From Klebsormidium nitens (taxonomy: Eukaryota; Streptophyta; Klebsormidiophyceae; Klebsormidiales; Klebsormidiaceae): 64,000 nt of DNA. The stretch's first letter is position 1. Each line of letters opens with the position of its first letter. The notes under the pieces are model-generated. The model was not told the origin of the DNA. It saw nothing but the letters and a program-made list of their open reading frames with translations, and did not search any database. This document shows positions 50,980 through 64,000 of the stretch, in pieces. A program made the position numbers and the translations under genes. The stretch spans positions 62,001 through 126,000 of the forward strand of contig DF237085.1 in NCBI GenBank assembly GCA_000708835.1, written 5' to 3'.

Positions 50980-53900
50980 ATGAGCCCCATGCAGTCGCTA
51001 GGCCCCACTTGGGACCTCCAGGCGCCAGCCCCAGGCGTATTAAAACGTCTGAGTTCCTTACCTAGTGAGATGGACAACACTCGGTTGCTGAAGATCAAGA
51101 GTAGCACGGGCGCAAAAGGGCCCTGCCTAAGGGAGGCCGACCGTGCCAGCTTAAAGGAAGCGGCGCCGTTGACGCAACAGGATGATGTCAGCGCCTCCTC
51201 CACTGGTATCAGAGCCGTCGCTCTTCTCCAGAGCGACCACGCCCTCCATGCTCTGACCACCACCGTAGGGCAAGAACTAGGCACTGCGCTGATGCCAGCG
51301 GAGCGGCCCAAGGGCCCCGCTGACGTCGGCGAGGTCGTCGGCTATGCTGATCTCCTGCGGTCTCGGGGAAAGACAGCGGAAGCGATGTCGCTCTACGACT
51401 GCGCCCTCGGGGCGGACCCGCGCTGCGCCCCGGCGCTCGTCGGGAAAGGCGCCTGTTTGCAGCAGCAGCAGCAGCCGCGCGCGGCGTTCGCGTGCTTCGT
51501 CGGGGCGCTCGCGCTGGACCCCCTGAACGTGCAAGCCCTGACGTGGTGCGGGTTGTTTTACACGGAGGAGGGGCACCTGATGGAGGGGATTGAAGTGAGC
51601 GCATTCACAAGAATAAGACTTGAGAATTAAAGGGTTGACGTGACAGGGACAAAATGGAGAAGGGTGGCAAGTGTAGTGTGGCGTCGCCGTTGGGAGGCAA
51701 TCGATGGGAGCCTTTGTAAAGCGGAACAGATCGGTGGGAGCCTCAAATGGTCCAAACAGAGTTTTTTGATCTCAGTCGCTTCTGATGGATACCTGTCAAG
51801 GTGCCCAAAAGGTGGCAGCTTTACAACAAAGTATGCAGAGTTTCAACTGTTGGTCCGTCTGCCAAGCTGAACCTACCGTCTTGTTTGTCCATATCATGAT
51901 AAGAGGATGTCGGTTCGAAGAGCGCGGTCCTTTGAAGCTTGCTTCCTTCACTTTGATGAGCTTTGTGTCTCGCACCTGGGACTGGGCTTCCTTGTGGCAA
52001 TGTCCGTATTACTCGGTGAACGGTCACACATATACATGGGGTGCAGGCATTTCAACCCGTTAGATGAACAAGGTCCCACATATGGTTATTTTATCACGAC
52101 GTTCTGCAGGCGTTCCGGAAGGCGCTGGTGCTGCAGCCGGACTTTGCGGAGGCAAAGGAGCACCTGGCGATCGTGCTCACGGACCTAGGCACGCGGTTCA
52201 AGCTGGCGGGCAACGCGCAGGAGGGCATCCAACGCTACTATGAGGCAATTGAGGTCAACCCGCGCTGTGCGGTGAGCCACTCTGCGCAGCACTGAGCCGT
52301 ACTTGAGTTTACGTTTTGCGTCATGCCGCTGACACTTTGGGGCGCTTGAAAAACGTAAGAACGGCTCTCATGTTTTGAACTGTTCGGTGTGGACAGCGTG
52401 GGGGATGCTCGAATTTTGTCTAATGATCGTAACGAGCTTCGCAGATTTGTGTCGTCTTTGGAGGGGCCTGCCCCTGGTAAAGCTTGCTTACCTACAGAGT
52501 TGGTTAAGGGGGTTTGGATAACGTCATGAGGTTGTACGTCCGCATCACGTTTTTGCCGTCTTTGTCTGAGGTGCAGCCAAAGCGCTACACGTTCAAATTT
52601 CCGTGTAGTTTGACGATCAGATTTGCCACATGCACCTTCTCTCACATAGTAGGCTTCCCCCGGAAACTGCTGCTAAAGATCAACTGATTTGTGCACTGAT
52701 TGACCATACAATCCCTCTTGTCCCAGCCCGCATACTACAACTTGGGCGTTGTGTACTCTGAGATGGGCCAGTACGCGCACGCGCTCAGCTTTTACGAGAA
52801 GGCGGCCCAGCTGCGGCCGCTTTACGCCGAGGCGCACTGCAACATGGGCGTCATCTACAAGGACCGGGGAGACTTGCTCGCGGCCATTGCGTGCTACGAA
52901 AGGTGGGGTTAAATCCTAGGACACTACTGTAAAGATCGTTATTGTGAACGATGTCAAAGCAATTGCCAGAGATATCAAAAAGTTTGCTGACGACCGTCAT
53001 TGCTTGCCGAGAACTGATCCCGTTGCGTCCTTTGCGGCTTTGATTGAATTGTGGATTAGAAGTCTCATTATCTGCCGACGGATCCGAGTCGATGAGCGGT
53101 GGAAGCGAAAACATTGGTGCATGAGCCGTTTTGGCAAGACAGGCAAGTCTTGTGAGGTCGGCTGATTGGAAAGTCTCTGGCTAGTCCAGGTCAAGGGAAA
53201 CTTGTGTAAGCTTCTGAGAGGTGGAAGTATTCTTCTTGAAAGAAAAGCAAGGCTTCCAAGAAGCCACCCTTTCAAGACCCTTTAAGGACGCGTTGGTGGC
53301 GGCTCGGCAGGTGTCTAATGGTCGCCCCCAACTTCACAATCGCCCGCAACAACCTCGCCATCGCGCTCACCGACCTGGGCACCAAGGTGAGACGAGTGGA
53401 GCTTTTTTTGGCCTGTTGCCAACACTTGACTTCATGGACACAATCAGTTTCAGCGTTCAGAATCCTATATCATTCTCAAGAGGGCGTCAAATTTCAAAGC
53501 ACATGCGTGCATCTGATTCCTGAGGGGACAAAGATTTCATCTGACGGCTCAGATTCGATCTTGAAAGCTGCCTTTGGCGACCGATGCGGAGCACTTTGGT
53601 CGCTTGAGGTAGGACCGGCGCCCACTTCAACTAGCCATCCTGTCTGAGTCAACCAAGTTACCAAGCTACGAATCGTGCCACTACAGAACAGCTGGGTTCC
53701 TGAGGCAAAGTAGTGAGAAAATGCGTGCGCGGCATTCTTTCAAACCTCTGTGCTTCAGTCCGAGGCTAGGTTCTGCGCCTGATTTGGCTGATGTTTGTCG
53801 TGTCGTCTCAGGAGGTGCGCGCTCTTTGACGTGGTTAGTTGTGTTAATATTTGGTGGGTGCATCTGGTGCGTGAAAGGCCTGGTTGAAGTTGTTTCGTGT

Positions 53901-56900
53901 CCGTCCCGAGTCAAGGGTTCCCGTCTTTCCAAACAGAAGCTGTAACCGATGACCATCCCCAGTGGTAAGAGCCGGTCCAGAAACCGCGAACCCAGCCGCT
54001 TTGCAGCACAGAAAAATACTTCTTTGCGCAAGCTGCAAGCCAGCCGTCACAGCGTTAGGATAGAGGCCAAGAATCTGGTCGTCATCCTGATCAGAGCGGA
54101 GTCAAAGACCGACGTTCTTTCGAGCAGAATTTATCTCGATTTCTCTCTATCTCAGCCTTTTTGGCTTCTGTTGGAAATCTCTCGATCTCAGCAGAAATTG
54201 TTAAACGCCACGTCAGATTTGACATGCGAAATACATACCAAGCCGTATCAAACCACGTGGCACCGTGCAGGTCAAACTGGACGGCAACCTGCAGCAGGGC
54301 ATCGCATACTACAAGCGAGCGCTCGTGTACAACTCGCACTATGCGGATGCTATGTATAACCTGGGGGTGGCCTATGGCGAGATGCTCAACTTCGACATGG
54401 TGGGCCCATGCTCCATTCTTGAGTGACTCTGCTGCATCCAAACCTGTTTGCACGAGGGTCTGAACAAGAGGTTTGCGCACAACCGGCCTGCCTGCAGTAT
54501 TATGGTCGTTCGCTTTCTTTTGAGTCGTTCCGTTTGACTTCCTTTTCCTTGCAGAGCAAGATCAGGGCGACTTCAGTGTTTCGTCAAACAGGTTTTTCAC
54601 ACTGCCCGACTTTTGGATAAAGGATCTCCGGGCTTTCACGTGACCCTGTGGTCGCCCCGGAGTGGGCCCCAATGTTGCTTCTTACATTTTTGGCGTGGGC
54701 TTATGCACGATCAAATCAGGGTTTGCCCAAGAAGCATCTGATTGGTTGAAGTTTTTCACCCGAGGGTCGAGAACCTTGAACCCCTTAAAAAAAGCGTTGT
54801 TAACTCCCTGCCGATGGCGTCTCAAGCAATCCCTTTGCACCCTACAAATCCTCAGCCTCAAGACTCTGAAATCCTAACATCCGACACCTCTGCAGGCGAT
54901 CGTGATGTACGAGCTGGCGCTGCACTTCAACCCGCAGTGCGCAGAGGCATGCAACAACCTGGGTGTCATCTACAAAGACCGCGACAACCTGGACCGCGCC
55001 GTCGAGTGCTACACCGTATGCCTTTCGACCTTCAGCAAACATTCGCTCTGATGTTCGTCGCACTTCCAAAAAGTGCTGAATTGGATTCCGGAAATTGGGT
55101 ACTTGAGCCTGACCGATCGTTTAGCATAGCCGGAAATGCCGCGAATCCCCGTATGGTTGACTTTGCCACCCTCGGTACAGTTGTTTTGCCGCGGCGACAG
55201 GGTTCCAACAAACCCCTCGTTCTACTGGTAGTGTATCCCCGCATTAGCCAGCGAATATTGATACTTTGTGACATTTCCGCTGTTAGCTTTTCGAGGAAAG
55301 TTGGACCCATTACACAACTTTTCCACTTCTTGCACAACCAGACAAGAAGTATGCCAAAACGAAGAACCCGTTTCTCTACTGCAGATGGCGCTGCGCATTA
55401 AGCCTAGCTTCTCCCAATCGCTCAACAACCTGGGCGTAGTCTACACGGTGCAAGGCAAGATGGACGCCGCGCTCACCATGATCCAGGCCGCCCTGGCCGC
55501 CAGCCCTAGTTACTCAGAAGCATATAATAACCTGGGTGAGTGAGAGCTTTCAGAATTTCATAGGTTGACCCGTTCTGCAACCGGCTCCGAAGCAGACGAC
55601 CGAGCAGTTTAGACCATGAAACATGTCAAATTTTCGTTGGAGTCCAGGGTTTGTGAGCCGAAAGCTTTCTTCGTCGGCCAACGGCGAGTAAACAGTTTTC
55701 GTCTGTTTCTGACGTGCTAGAGAACCTGACAGCTCCTTTTGCAACTGGGAGACCAGCTCTTTGAGTGACGCCAAGGTTGTTTGGGCGTCGACAGAGTCAG
55801 TATTGGCATGATTGGGGCGAACGGTCCGGCAGGATGCTTCGGGCTGGATATACAGGCGTAAACGCCCTTTTTAACCCCAGTCAACTCTCACAATCGTGCA
55901 ATGGCAGAAGCACAATTGCGCAAGCCTCCGTGTTGACCACATGAAGCACAGGGGACTGGGTTGCGAGGCCTGACTGACGAAACGCACCATGACCGAAGTT
56001 AGAGGGCACAAGTCGGGGGTAGTGCACCTTTACTGCTTGTTACGTAACGCTAAACGGTGTTTGCTGCTTCGCGTTACGTAAAGCCGTTCGCTGCTCGCAG
56101 GCGTGCTGCACCGGGATGCGGGGAACATCCCGGCCGCAATCAAGGCGTACGAGCAGTGCCTCAGCCTAGACCCGGACTCGAGGAACGCGGGGCAGGTACG
56201 CGAGCCAAGTCGGGGTTCTCCTGGGAGTCCGCGGTTGAGGGCTTAGCCGCATGTTGCTGTCTCGTATCCTCCGTTTGGCAGGATATTTCACAGTGCTGTG
56301 CCTGAAACCGTCTCAACCTGAAATCGCATGGAGACAAGTGTTGCTACGCGTCATGACCGTGTGGGAGGATGCGAAAAGTGCTTGCCGGTGATTAGGGGCG
56401 GCCGTCTTGGTTTATGAGTCCCCAAACAGATAGCTATCGTCCTCATAACGTGGTCGAGACCGTTCTTTTCAGTTCGAAGACTTCCAGAAACCCCTCCTGT
56501 ACCTCGAGTTCATGAAAGCAGTCCGCAAGCACAACCATCGAGCTTTTGCCAACTGTGAATTGTCCCCTCTTTCTGCGCTCCAGAACCGGCTCCTTGCCCT
56601 GAATTACATCCACGGGGGCGAAGACGACTCTCTGTTTGAAGCCCACAGGTGAGCCGCTCGCGCACGCAGCGTTTGCACTTGCCACGTGGGCAGCCACTAT
56701 GAATGCTTTACGAACCTCGGTGTCTACCCGTCCTGAGTCGGACCTCGCTCATGACATACACGCCTTCCTTAGGAGTACCTGCATTCCAGCGGCATCGCTT
56801 TTGAGGTCTGGAAACCCTCGATACAAACCCTGGTAGTTTACGACCCTAGCGAAAGAACGCCTCCTGGCTGTGGTGGTCGAATCTGGCTTCGAGACCCCTG

Positions 56901-59900
56901 CAGTGCTCCCTCTCTACTTGATATCGTGTCTGTATCCGGGGCTGTCTAGAATCTGGTCGGCCGCTGTCATGCGTCCTGGTCGGGCCTTCGGTTCATCGTC
57001 ACGACATCGTCTCAAGACTCAACTGGCAGTTTGTCGGGCAAGTAGGCTGGTAAAATAAGCAGCGTAGATACAAATCGTCATATCAATCTTGACCAGTTTG
57101 GTTTTGTTGTCGGTTTGTGTCCCAAGCTTTGGTGTTTTACCCTCAGCAGTTGTGGTGTTGTCTCAGGTGTTACCTTCAACAACTCATCAAGAGTTTAAAG
57201 GGAGGCTGGTTCTGCCTTCAAGTTCGTTGTTTGCACTATGTTTGTCTCAATTGCAACAAGCGTACCAAAGTTGCACTTCTCCCAATCACAGAGACTGGGG
57301 CCGCCGGTTCAGCACCCTGTTCCCGAAGTTCGACACGTGGCCCAATGAGAAGGACCCAGAGCGGCCGCTCGTGATTGGCTACATCTCCCCCGACTATTTC
57401 ACGCATTCGGTGTCCTACTTCATCGAGGCGCCGCTCACGCACCACGACCCGCAAAAGTACAAGGTCGTAATCTACTCAGCAGTTGTAAAGGTGAGTTGTT
57501 GCGAAAATGCGAGATAGTCTTTTGTGGGAGCGTGCGACAGCCTTACCATTTACGGAAGTTTGCTGGTCCGTTGAGGAGCGGACAAAGGATTGTTATCGAT
57601 TCTCGAACACGGGGTCACGCAGGCTGGGCGGGAAGTTCAGGATGTTTTCATCAACACTTTGTCAGGACAGCCCGCAGCTCGTCTTTTCATCGCTTCCCTG
57701 GCCGCCGCTTGTGGACTGGCATGCGTAATCTTCTCTGTGACCCACCTAAAGACCTATCATCTGAAAACCAGAGACCCGCGAAAACTCGCGCCAATTGGTG
57801 TTAATCCCGTTTCATCTTGGTTTGAACGCTGACTGAACCCGGTCCGAAACGTGTTCGAAAGTGGACCACTCCTCGTCCCAACTCGGTCTGAGTCTTGTCC
57901 AAAGCCGGTCCGAGGGTGCCGAGTGTATGGAATATTCTTGATTCCTACACAGGCGGACGCTAAGACCCTGCGTTTCCGGGAGGCGGTTGTGGCGCGCGGC
58001 GGAGTATGGAAGGACGTATACGGCGTGGATGAGAAGCTGGTGGCGCAGGCGGTGCGCTCCGACGGGGTGGACATTCTGGTGGAGCTCACGGGGCACACAG
58101 CCAACAACAAACTAGGCGTGGCAGCGTGCAAGCCTGCACCCGTGCAGGTGGATTTCTGGCAGCTCTGACTCCAAGGTTTCGTCCCCCACTGACGCATGCG
58201 CAACTCGGAACTCTGTCTTTCACAAAATCAAGATATATTGTAGTCCTGGAAGACCTGATGAAGTGCACTGGGCACAGCGGCAAGAAAAATACGCGTAGCG
58301 GCGTTACAAGATTGAGCGCCCGTGCACTTCGTATCACTCTGGAAGTCTTGCTTTCAGAGGTGCAACCTTGCTGGAGGCTCCTTCAAGTCTTCACTGAGTC
58401 GCCTGTCAACGCAGGCACCTTGACGCGGGGCTTATCCATCTGATCATAGACTCCTTCAAAAACTTTCGTATCCAGAGCACGAGGCGGCTGACGATTGCAA
58501 AACGTTAACACCAGCGCTCATCGCAAGCTTCCGCACGAATGCGCAGGTAACTTGGATCGGCTATCCTAACACCACCGGACTCAGTACAGTCGACTACCGG
58601 ATAACGGACGAGCTTGCGGATCCGTCCACCACAAAGCAACGGTGAGCGGCGCGAATCTGTTTGGAGCGTCGACATTGAAGCCGTCTTCTCGCTCTTCATT
58701 TGGTGTCACGTTGGACTGTACCTTGGCCCGTTATGGAAAGGCGTGCCCAAAGTCTTTAAGTTCTGAGGTTACACCCACCAATCTGGGTTTATAGAGCGGA
58801 AAAAAGGCCACACGTGAAAGGTTTGACGTTGTCGTGAATGTTTGGCTTTTGACGGTTTGGGATGCACGAAGATGCACGAGTATTTGTCGCAGGGTTTCCC
58901 CCTCTCCCGATCTGCAAAATTTCAAATCATACAACTCCTTCGAATCATCACGTCTGCGCGCAAGTTCTATCAATATCAGACCCTCCATCCCAGTGCTTCC
59001 GACGACTCGTTTCAGCCTCTGCACCTTTCTTTTCCGTCTCCACTTGAAGAGCCCTGCTGTTCTCTACACAGGTCTTAGCCCTCTCCGCCCTTCAAATTTT
59101 TCTTCGTTTGTTTTGTTTTACCCTATTCTCAATTCTATGATCATCTTCACGTTTTCAACTCAGACTTCTGCGCCCTTTCCGCAGGCACATTGAGACCCCC
59201 CTCCGGCTGCCCCGCTGCTTCCTGTGCTACACCCCCTCCCTGGAGGCCGGCCCAGTCGCCCCCACCCCCGCGCTGTCCAACAACTTCGTCACCTTTGGGT
59301 CGTTCAACAACCTGGCCAAGATCACCCCGCGCGTGCTCAAGCTGTGGGCGCGCATCCTCAAGGCGCTGCCGGGTGAGCGGACTACTATAATCTGAAGTTT
59401 TTAGGGTTTTGGGCTTCTGGTTGTTCGAGATTTCGATCGTTAAGTGGTGTCAGGGTCGTTTTATTTTCAGGCTGGGTTAGAAGGCTTTTCAGGTCAATTC
59501 TCTTCGCTCGTCTAAGATGAGGAATGTCAAAGATTGATCTCTGTCTCTTTGTGAAGCTTTCTGCTGGTAGTTGGAGATCAGGATTGAGAGTCGCTGTCAG
59601 TCAGACGGGGGTGAACGAAACCTTTTGTTCGACGTGGCCGAGCGATGACGGTGGTGACTGGTCGCCTCTCCACCGATTCGGCTCTTTCCCAAGATTCTTT
59701 CCACAAATACTTGACCCGAAACCCTCATTCCATTCCTCCAGGCGCCCGCCTGGTGGTGAAGTGCAAGCCGTTTTCGTGCCGCTCCATCAGCGAGCGGTTC
59801 ATGGCGTCCCTGGAGGCCGAGGGCGTGGACCCCGTGCGCGTCGACCTGCTGCCGCTCATCCTGCTCAACCACGACCACATGCAGGTACGTCTCGATCTGG

Positions 59901-61407
59901 TTGAAGTGGGCGCAGGACATGCGTGTCCAATCCAGGCAATTCACGTCGCTGGGCGGTACATCGGGTCCTTCTAGAACCTCCAACTTACTGAGGGTCGATC
60001 TTCCGAGCTTACCGTTTTCCGGCGCCCACTTTCCCAATAACCCCAGTGAAGAGTAAGCTTATTGACTTCGAGTAGAACCTTAAAGCAACGGCTCCTGCTC
60101 TCCGCCTTTCACATAACCTAAGCTCATACGTAACCTCACCCGTCTTGACGACTGTTCACCGGCCATGGATGGACCAACCCAGTCGCACATCCCAAGGCTC
60201 TCACAAACTGGACGTTTGAAACCGTGGTCGTGGAAACCGTGACGCTGTCGGAGACATCTGCTGACGTGAGACAAACTCCGACTCTCACCTTGAATGTTGC
60301 CTGAACCAACCGTCACACGTGCAGAGCTACGCGCTGATGGACATCAGCCTCGACACGTTTCCGTACGCGGGAACTACGACCACGTGCGAATCGCTCTACA
60401 TGGGCGTCCCTTGCGTGACCATGGCGGGCGGCACGCACGCGCACAACGTCGGGGTCACGCTCCTCAAGCAGCTCGGTGAGGGCGTTCATATAACTTTGTG
60501 GCCGGTTTCGGATGCGTTTTTATCGCTTCTATTCCGGATTCCTTTTCGTAGTAAAGAAAAAAAGGACTGCTTCTGCTCTTTTTCCAGTCTCTGAGTACGC
60601 TTCAGCAGCAGCGCTTTTACCCCTCCCTTGTATCCTCGTTCTGTATTGCACGCCTCCTTTCGGCTCTTTTGCTCCTTTCTTTCGTTGATTTTTTCTTTTC
60701 CTTCCCCTTGTCTATAAGGCCATGTCGATCTTTCGCCCAATCAAAGGTTGTTACAAATCAAGTTTTCACACAAAGAGTGACGTGCTACTGGCTAGGTCGT
60801 TTCCGGAATGATGATTGAGGCGTCCGGCACTCAGTAGGAGTCTTGAGCGGACATGAGAATCGCTGTTCTGGACTTCAACGAAGCAACGGTGTTTCGAATG
60901 GCACCCAAGCACACAAGCCACATAAGCATCTAACAAAAGCTTTTCCCATCCGCAGGCCTCGAGTGTCTCACCGCCCACTCTCCGGACGAGTACGTCACCA
61001 CCGCCGTCCGGCTCGCGTCCGACATCCCCCGCCTTGCCGCGATGCGCGCCGGCATGCGGGACCGCATGCTCACCTCCCCCCTGTGCGACGGGCCCTCTTT
61101 CGTACGCGACTTGGAATCCGCATATCGCAAAGTATGGCGAAACTACTGCGCCGGGCGGCCGCCCTCCGGCGTCGGGGCGGAGAGTTCCGCGACGCCCACG
61201 GATGGGGGGGAAGTTGTTGCCCCCAAGGAGACCCCCCCGCTGCCGCACAGCGGCAGCTCGGGGAGCTCGGCGGAGTCCCCGACGTCGTCGCTGTTTCTAC
61301 GGACGGACGACTCGGGGGGGAGCTCCGGGGGAAGTTTGGAGGAGATGGCGGAGGAAGCGGCGGGCCGGGGAAAGACGCTGAGCCGGCTTCGAAATGCCTC
61401 TAGCTGA
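50980..61407 (+). CDS. SPY: SPINDLY-type O-glycosyltransferase (TPR + GT41)
   Basis: Nucleocytoplasmic O-glycosyltransferase; Arabidopsis SPY is a protein O-fucosyltransferase acting on Ser/Thr of regulators such as DELLAs and PRR5. Exons: 50980-51594, 52110-52271, 52727-52902, 53311-53386, 54271-54399, 54896-55015, 55385-55535, 56101-56195, 56584-56648, 57292-57490, 57953-58147, 58547-58641, 59185-59372, 59742-59884, 60325-60475, 60956-61407; 3012 nt, 1003 aa, phases consistent. Residues 1-115 are variable; TPRs run about 117-525 (AYYNLGVVYSEMGQYAHALS, CNNLGVIYKDRDNLDRAVEC), with a Q5 run in the first. The GT41 domain holds IGYISPDYFTHSVSYF, LVELTGHTANNKLG, WIGYPNTTGL, FGSFNNLAKITPRVL, LPLILLNHDHMQ and TTTTCESLYMGVPCVTM. 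The Gly/Ser/Glu-rich C-terminal tail of about 100 residues is not conserved with Arabidopsis. Later starts (Met4, Met31) are possible. Confidence 0.96.
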
Positions 61408-62766
61408 TTTTCGAGGGTCTCTGTCTGAGGAGAATCAATTGCGGTGGGTGTTGTGCGTGAGCGCCAGCCGAAATTGCGTCGGAATCGGGTAACACATAAC
61501 GACAAGGCGTTTGAGCTTGTCGGAGGGGGGGAGTCTGGCGCAAGATCCCTCCGTCGCACAGTCAACTAACACGTAAAATAGAGACTGACATGAGCAGGGG
61601 GAGGGCTTCAGCGTCCGGGATTTGAAGTGGGGAAGGCGCTGAGGGCGGGGTCTGGGTACGAAAGGTATTTGTGTCTTCCAAGGCAGGCGTGCGAAAGCGG
61701 CTTGTCGAACATCCATACGCTCAGCAGACATTTGACAGATAAGATTCTTGATGATTGGGTCGATAACAACCTTAAGGTGCTTTTCATGGCAGACGGTTTA
61801 AGGCTGTAGGAAACGCCATTTCGACTTCCATGTGACTCAAAGTACATTGCAGTGCTTGTGGTACGGAGATGTGCGTCGAGCTTTTCATTTGCGGGTCAAG
61901 TAAATTGGTTGACCACACGTGACACCATTTCACTCAGCATTGACCAATCAACTAATCATTTACAGGCTTGCCCCAAACGATATCGAGCCGATGGCGCGTT
62001 CCAGAGCTAGCCGCGTACAATCATAGCCTGAGGCTTCAATGATGTGTGTATTCGCAAATATAATGATCATGCACATGCACTCTGAAGGCATCCGGACCGA
62101 ACATCACAAGCCTAGTTCGTATCTGCTGGTTTTGGTGGTTCAGATCCCGCGGGGGCGGCTGCGCATATACATTATGCAGTGAAGCATGATGGTGCGTGTC
62201 TATCTTTGTAATATATATGCCATCATTATAGCATGCGCGAGCTGCGATCGAGCTGCCAAGTGACCTCTTTGCAGTCAACGGTCGTCGATCAACTATATGG
62301 CTTCTCTGAGAAGTTCTCAAGACAACATCCGTCAAGTCGAACCGTGCTAGCTCATTGCAACTATACTACTATGATAGCATCCAACAAGTGACTTGATCTG
62401 GATCTGCTTTCAATCTGATCGCAAACAGACCTCTTCGTGTTATTGCAGCTTGAATGCTTGTTGAGTGAAACCATTCAGGTCCACCAGATTGTAGGTCGTA
62501 AAATATAAGCACGTCTCAATACTAATGGTTTGGTACAGCTACCTACACTTCTGATTCAAGTACACTCTCTTTGCAGAAGCTTATCCACAATGAGGATTCA
62601 ACGAAGTATGACCATGATCTATCCAACACAATATGTAGATATATACCACAAAGAAATGTTCCTGCATACATGAACCTTGCAACATGCCAGAACTGTACAC
62701 TCAAAAACACAAGAACGTTCACAAGGCACCCTCCGCAAGACAACAGTAGCCCGCCTGCTGCAATCC
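61408..62766. other. Convergent intergenic region
   Basis: Holds the 3' ends of SPINDLY (+) and the small membrane protein gene (-). It is AT-rich after about 61.8 kb. Frames such as 61608-61847 (-) and 62036-62335 (-) show no recognisable feature. Confidence 0.4.
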
Positions 62767-63949
62767 CTAGCTTTTGAGCTCTTCAATCATTTGACTTGGC
62801 TTCTTTGACTCCTGACTCGTGGCTACGTGCGCCAGTACTCCGGCGGCTGCCCCTACGCATGCGCCCCCGAGCGCAGTGCGGGGGGCTATTAGCACTGCCG
62901 AAGCTGCCCCCCCGGCGAGCATTCCCACCAGGCTGAAGTAGTCGGTGCGCTTTTGGCCCTGGTTGTAGTGCAGCTTGTAAACACGCTCCCGGATGCCTTC
63001 CTCGTCTAGGGGGGTGCCCCAGACTTTGTAGACGCCAAGACCGCCTAGTGTGAACGGGCAAAGATGTGAGATTCGCCACATCGAGACGCATCTGGGCGCT
63101 TGTGTTGGAGGTCAGACTCTCTTTCTTTCTGGCTTCGTCTGGGGGGGCTCATTGGGATTTTAAAAGCGGCCAGTTAGTTGGAGAAAAGGAGCCCTGAGAA
63201 AAATAAGAGGAAGTTGTTGCTTGTAGTGACTGGTCCACAATGTTCTTGCTGCGGTATTTGGACCTGTCTTTGGTTGTCAGGACACCTCTTTGTGTGGAAT
63301 GCTATGGGGCTTTGGACTATATAATCGCTTCTTTCTAAAAGCTGAGAAAAGCATTCAATCGTGAACGATGAAGGGGACAAGGACAGTCGTTCCAGAGAAA
63401 GCACGTCAGGTCTAAGGGGGTGAATCAAATGGTCAAGATTCTACCCTTGAGGGAAACCTGGACTACCAGACAATCATGTTGACCAGACGCTGGTTGCGTC
63501 ATACCAAGTACAGGCCACTAGGTTTTGACAATTTGGGGCCATTTCAATGTTAGCATGAGGACTTCTCCAAGGCAAAAAACTCAGAGCAGCATCACTGCGC
63601 AATGAGCCATCCCAATGACCAATTCTTTGACCAACCTCAAACCAGCATTTGCACCTGACGGTCATGCACGCAAAGCAAAGGACCCACCTGAGAGCAACGT
63701 GCCCACTCCCGCCGACCGTTCCACCACCGCAAGCGCAGACGGGATATAGCTTCCGGCAGCCTTACGGAACACGTAATGCCGCACCGCAAGGGGCAGCGCG
63801 ATTGCGCACCCGAGGAGGGAGCCCGCTTGGAGGCCCTTAACCAGAATGTGCATAAACAGCTTTTGCGTGGCGTTCTCTGTGATGGTGTCAACGTGCTCGT
63901 TGGCGCCGACCGATGCCGGCGGGGGAGCCGCGGGCCCTGCGTCTGTCAT
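62767..63949 (-). CDS. Small conserved-looking membrane protein, 179 aa (DUF1757-like?)
   Basis: Two exons, 63688-63949 and 62767-63044 (acceptor CTAG), keep frame across the junction and give 179 aa. The start MTDAGPAAPPPASVGANE is Ala/Pro-rich. Hydrophobic, Gly/Ala-rich segments follow: LQAGSLLGCAIALPLAV, VGTLLSGGGLGVY, MLAGGAASAVLIAP and GGACVGAAAGVLAHVA. A charged middle, DEEGIRERVYKLHYNQGQKR, lies between them, and the C-terminus is hydrophilic (KKPSQMIEELKS). The layout, with GXXXG-rich helices and an RxxYxLxxNxxQ-like stretch, resembles the plant DUF1757 family, which I recall only loosely. Function is unknown; a mitochondrial or plastid membrane location would fit. Confidence 0.72.
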
Positions 63950-64000
63950 TGTGCGCAACAGAGAAGCGTTACACAGCGAAATGCGGAGTGCGAGTTGATG
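63950..64000. other. Upstream edge of the small membrane protein gene
   Basis: Only 51 bases remain before the window ends. The promoter lies mostly outside. Confidence 0.4.

Noticed and set aside
50700-51311. A 203-codon minus-strand frame
   Set aside because: It overlaps the first SPINDLY exon in antisense and has no motif.
54145-54185. U2 snRNA-like string TCTCAGCCTTTTTGGCTTC
   Set aside because: It resembles the U2 5' end only for about 16 bases. The branch-recognition segment, Sm site and upstream elements are absent, and it sits in a SPINDLY intron.

Overview
The window looks like nuclear DNA of a green-lineage alga, most likely a streptophyte alga; a Klebsormidium-like genome would fit, but no species is proven. 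It holds a chloroplast-targeted plastocyanin with the two-residue-shorter loop typical of green algae, a plant-type SPINDLY glycosyltransferase, a plant receptor-like-cytoplasmic-kinase fold, and many short exons split by GT-AG (and two GC-AG) introns. There are no prokaryotic operons, no CRISPR array and no convincing RNA gene.

Layout. 1-3.6 kb is gene-poor, with one miniature inverted-repeat element. 3.65-13.4 kb (+) is a tandem kinase gene: an intact kinase domain followed by a degenerate pseudokinase copy with the same intron positions and phases, then a long acidic serine-rich tail. 13.4-19.6 kb is sparse: a 29-bp minisatellite, a possible small secreted cysteine-rich peptide gene (-), and a 1.2-kb element bounded by 40-bp inverted repeats and filled with hairpin-forming tandem repeats. 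19.6-26.2 kb (-) is a complete 17-exon mitochondrial fumarase gene, with a small inverted-repeat element in one intron. 27.1-32.1 kb (+) is a complete 8-exon TM9SF/endomembrane protein gene, divergent from fumarase. 34.0-41.1 kb (-) is a 7-exon RluA-type pseudouridine synthase whose introns hold tandem arrays copied from the neighbouring exon edges. 41.8-43.9 kb (+) is a MAT1 (CDK-activating kinase assembly factor) gene. 45.0-46.1 kb (-) is plastocyanin. After an 81-N gap comes the 3' part of a LINE-type retrotransposon with RNase H, RT-type zinc finger and OTU protease domains, ending in poly(A) at 50.14 kb. 51.0-61.4 kb (+) is a complete 16-exon SPINDLY gene. 62.8-63.9 kb (-) is a two-exon small membrane protein.

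Most genes are unrelated housekeeping functions: TCA cycle, endomembrane traffic, RNA modification, TFIIH/CAK, photosynthetic electron transfer and nucleocytoplasmic O-glycosylation. Exon models were assembled by eye from reading frames, splice consensus and remembered family motifs. Where exon lengths sum to an open frame ending at a stop (fumarase 496 aa, TM9SF 602 aa, plastocyanin 160 aa, SPY 1003 aa, pseudouridine synthase 774 aa) the models are strong. The most unusual items are the kinase-pseudokinase fusion, the exon-edge arrays in the pseudouridine synthase introns, and the OTU-bearing LINE.
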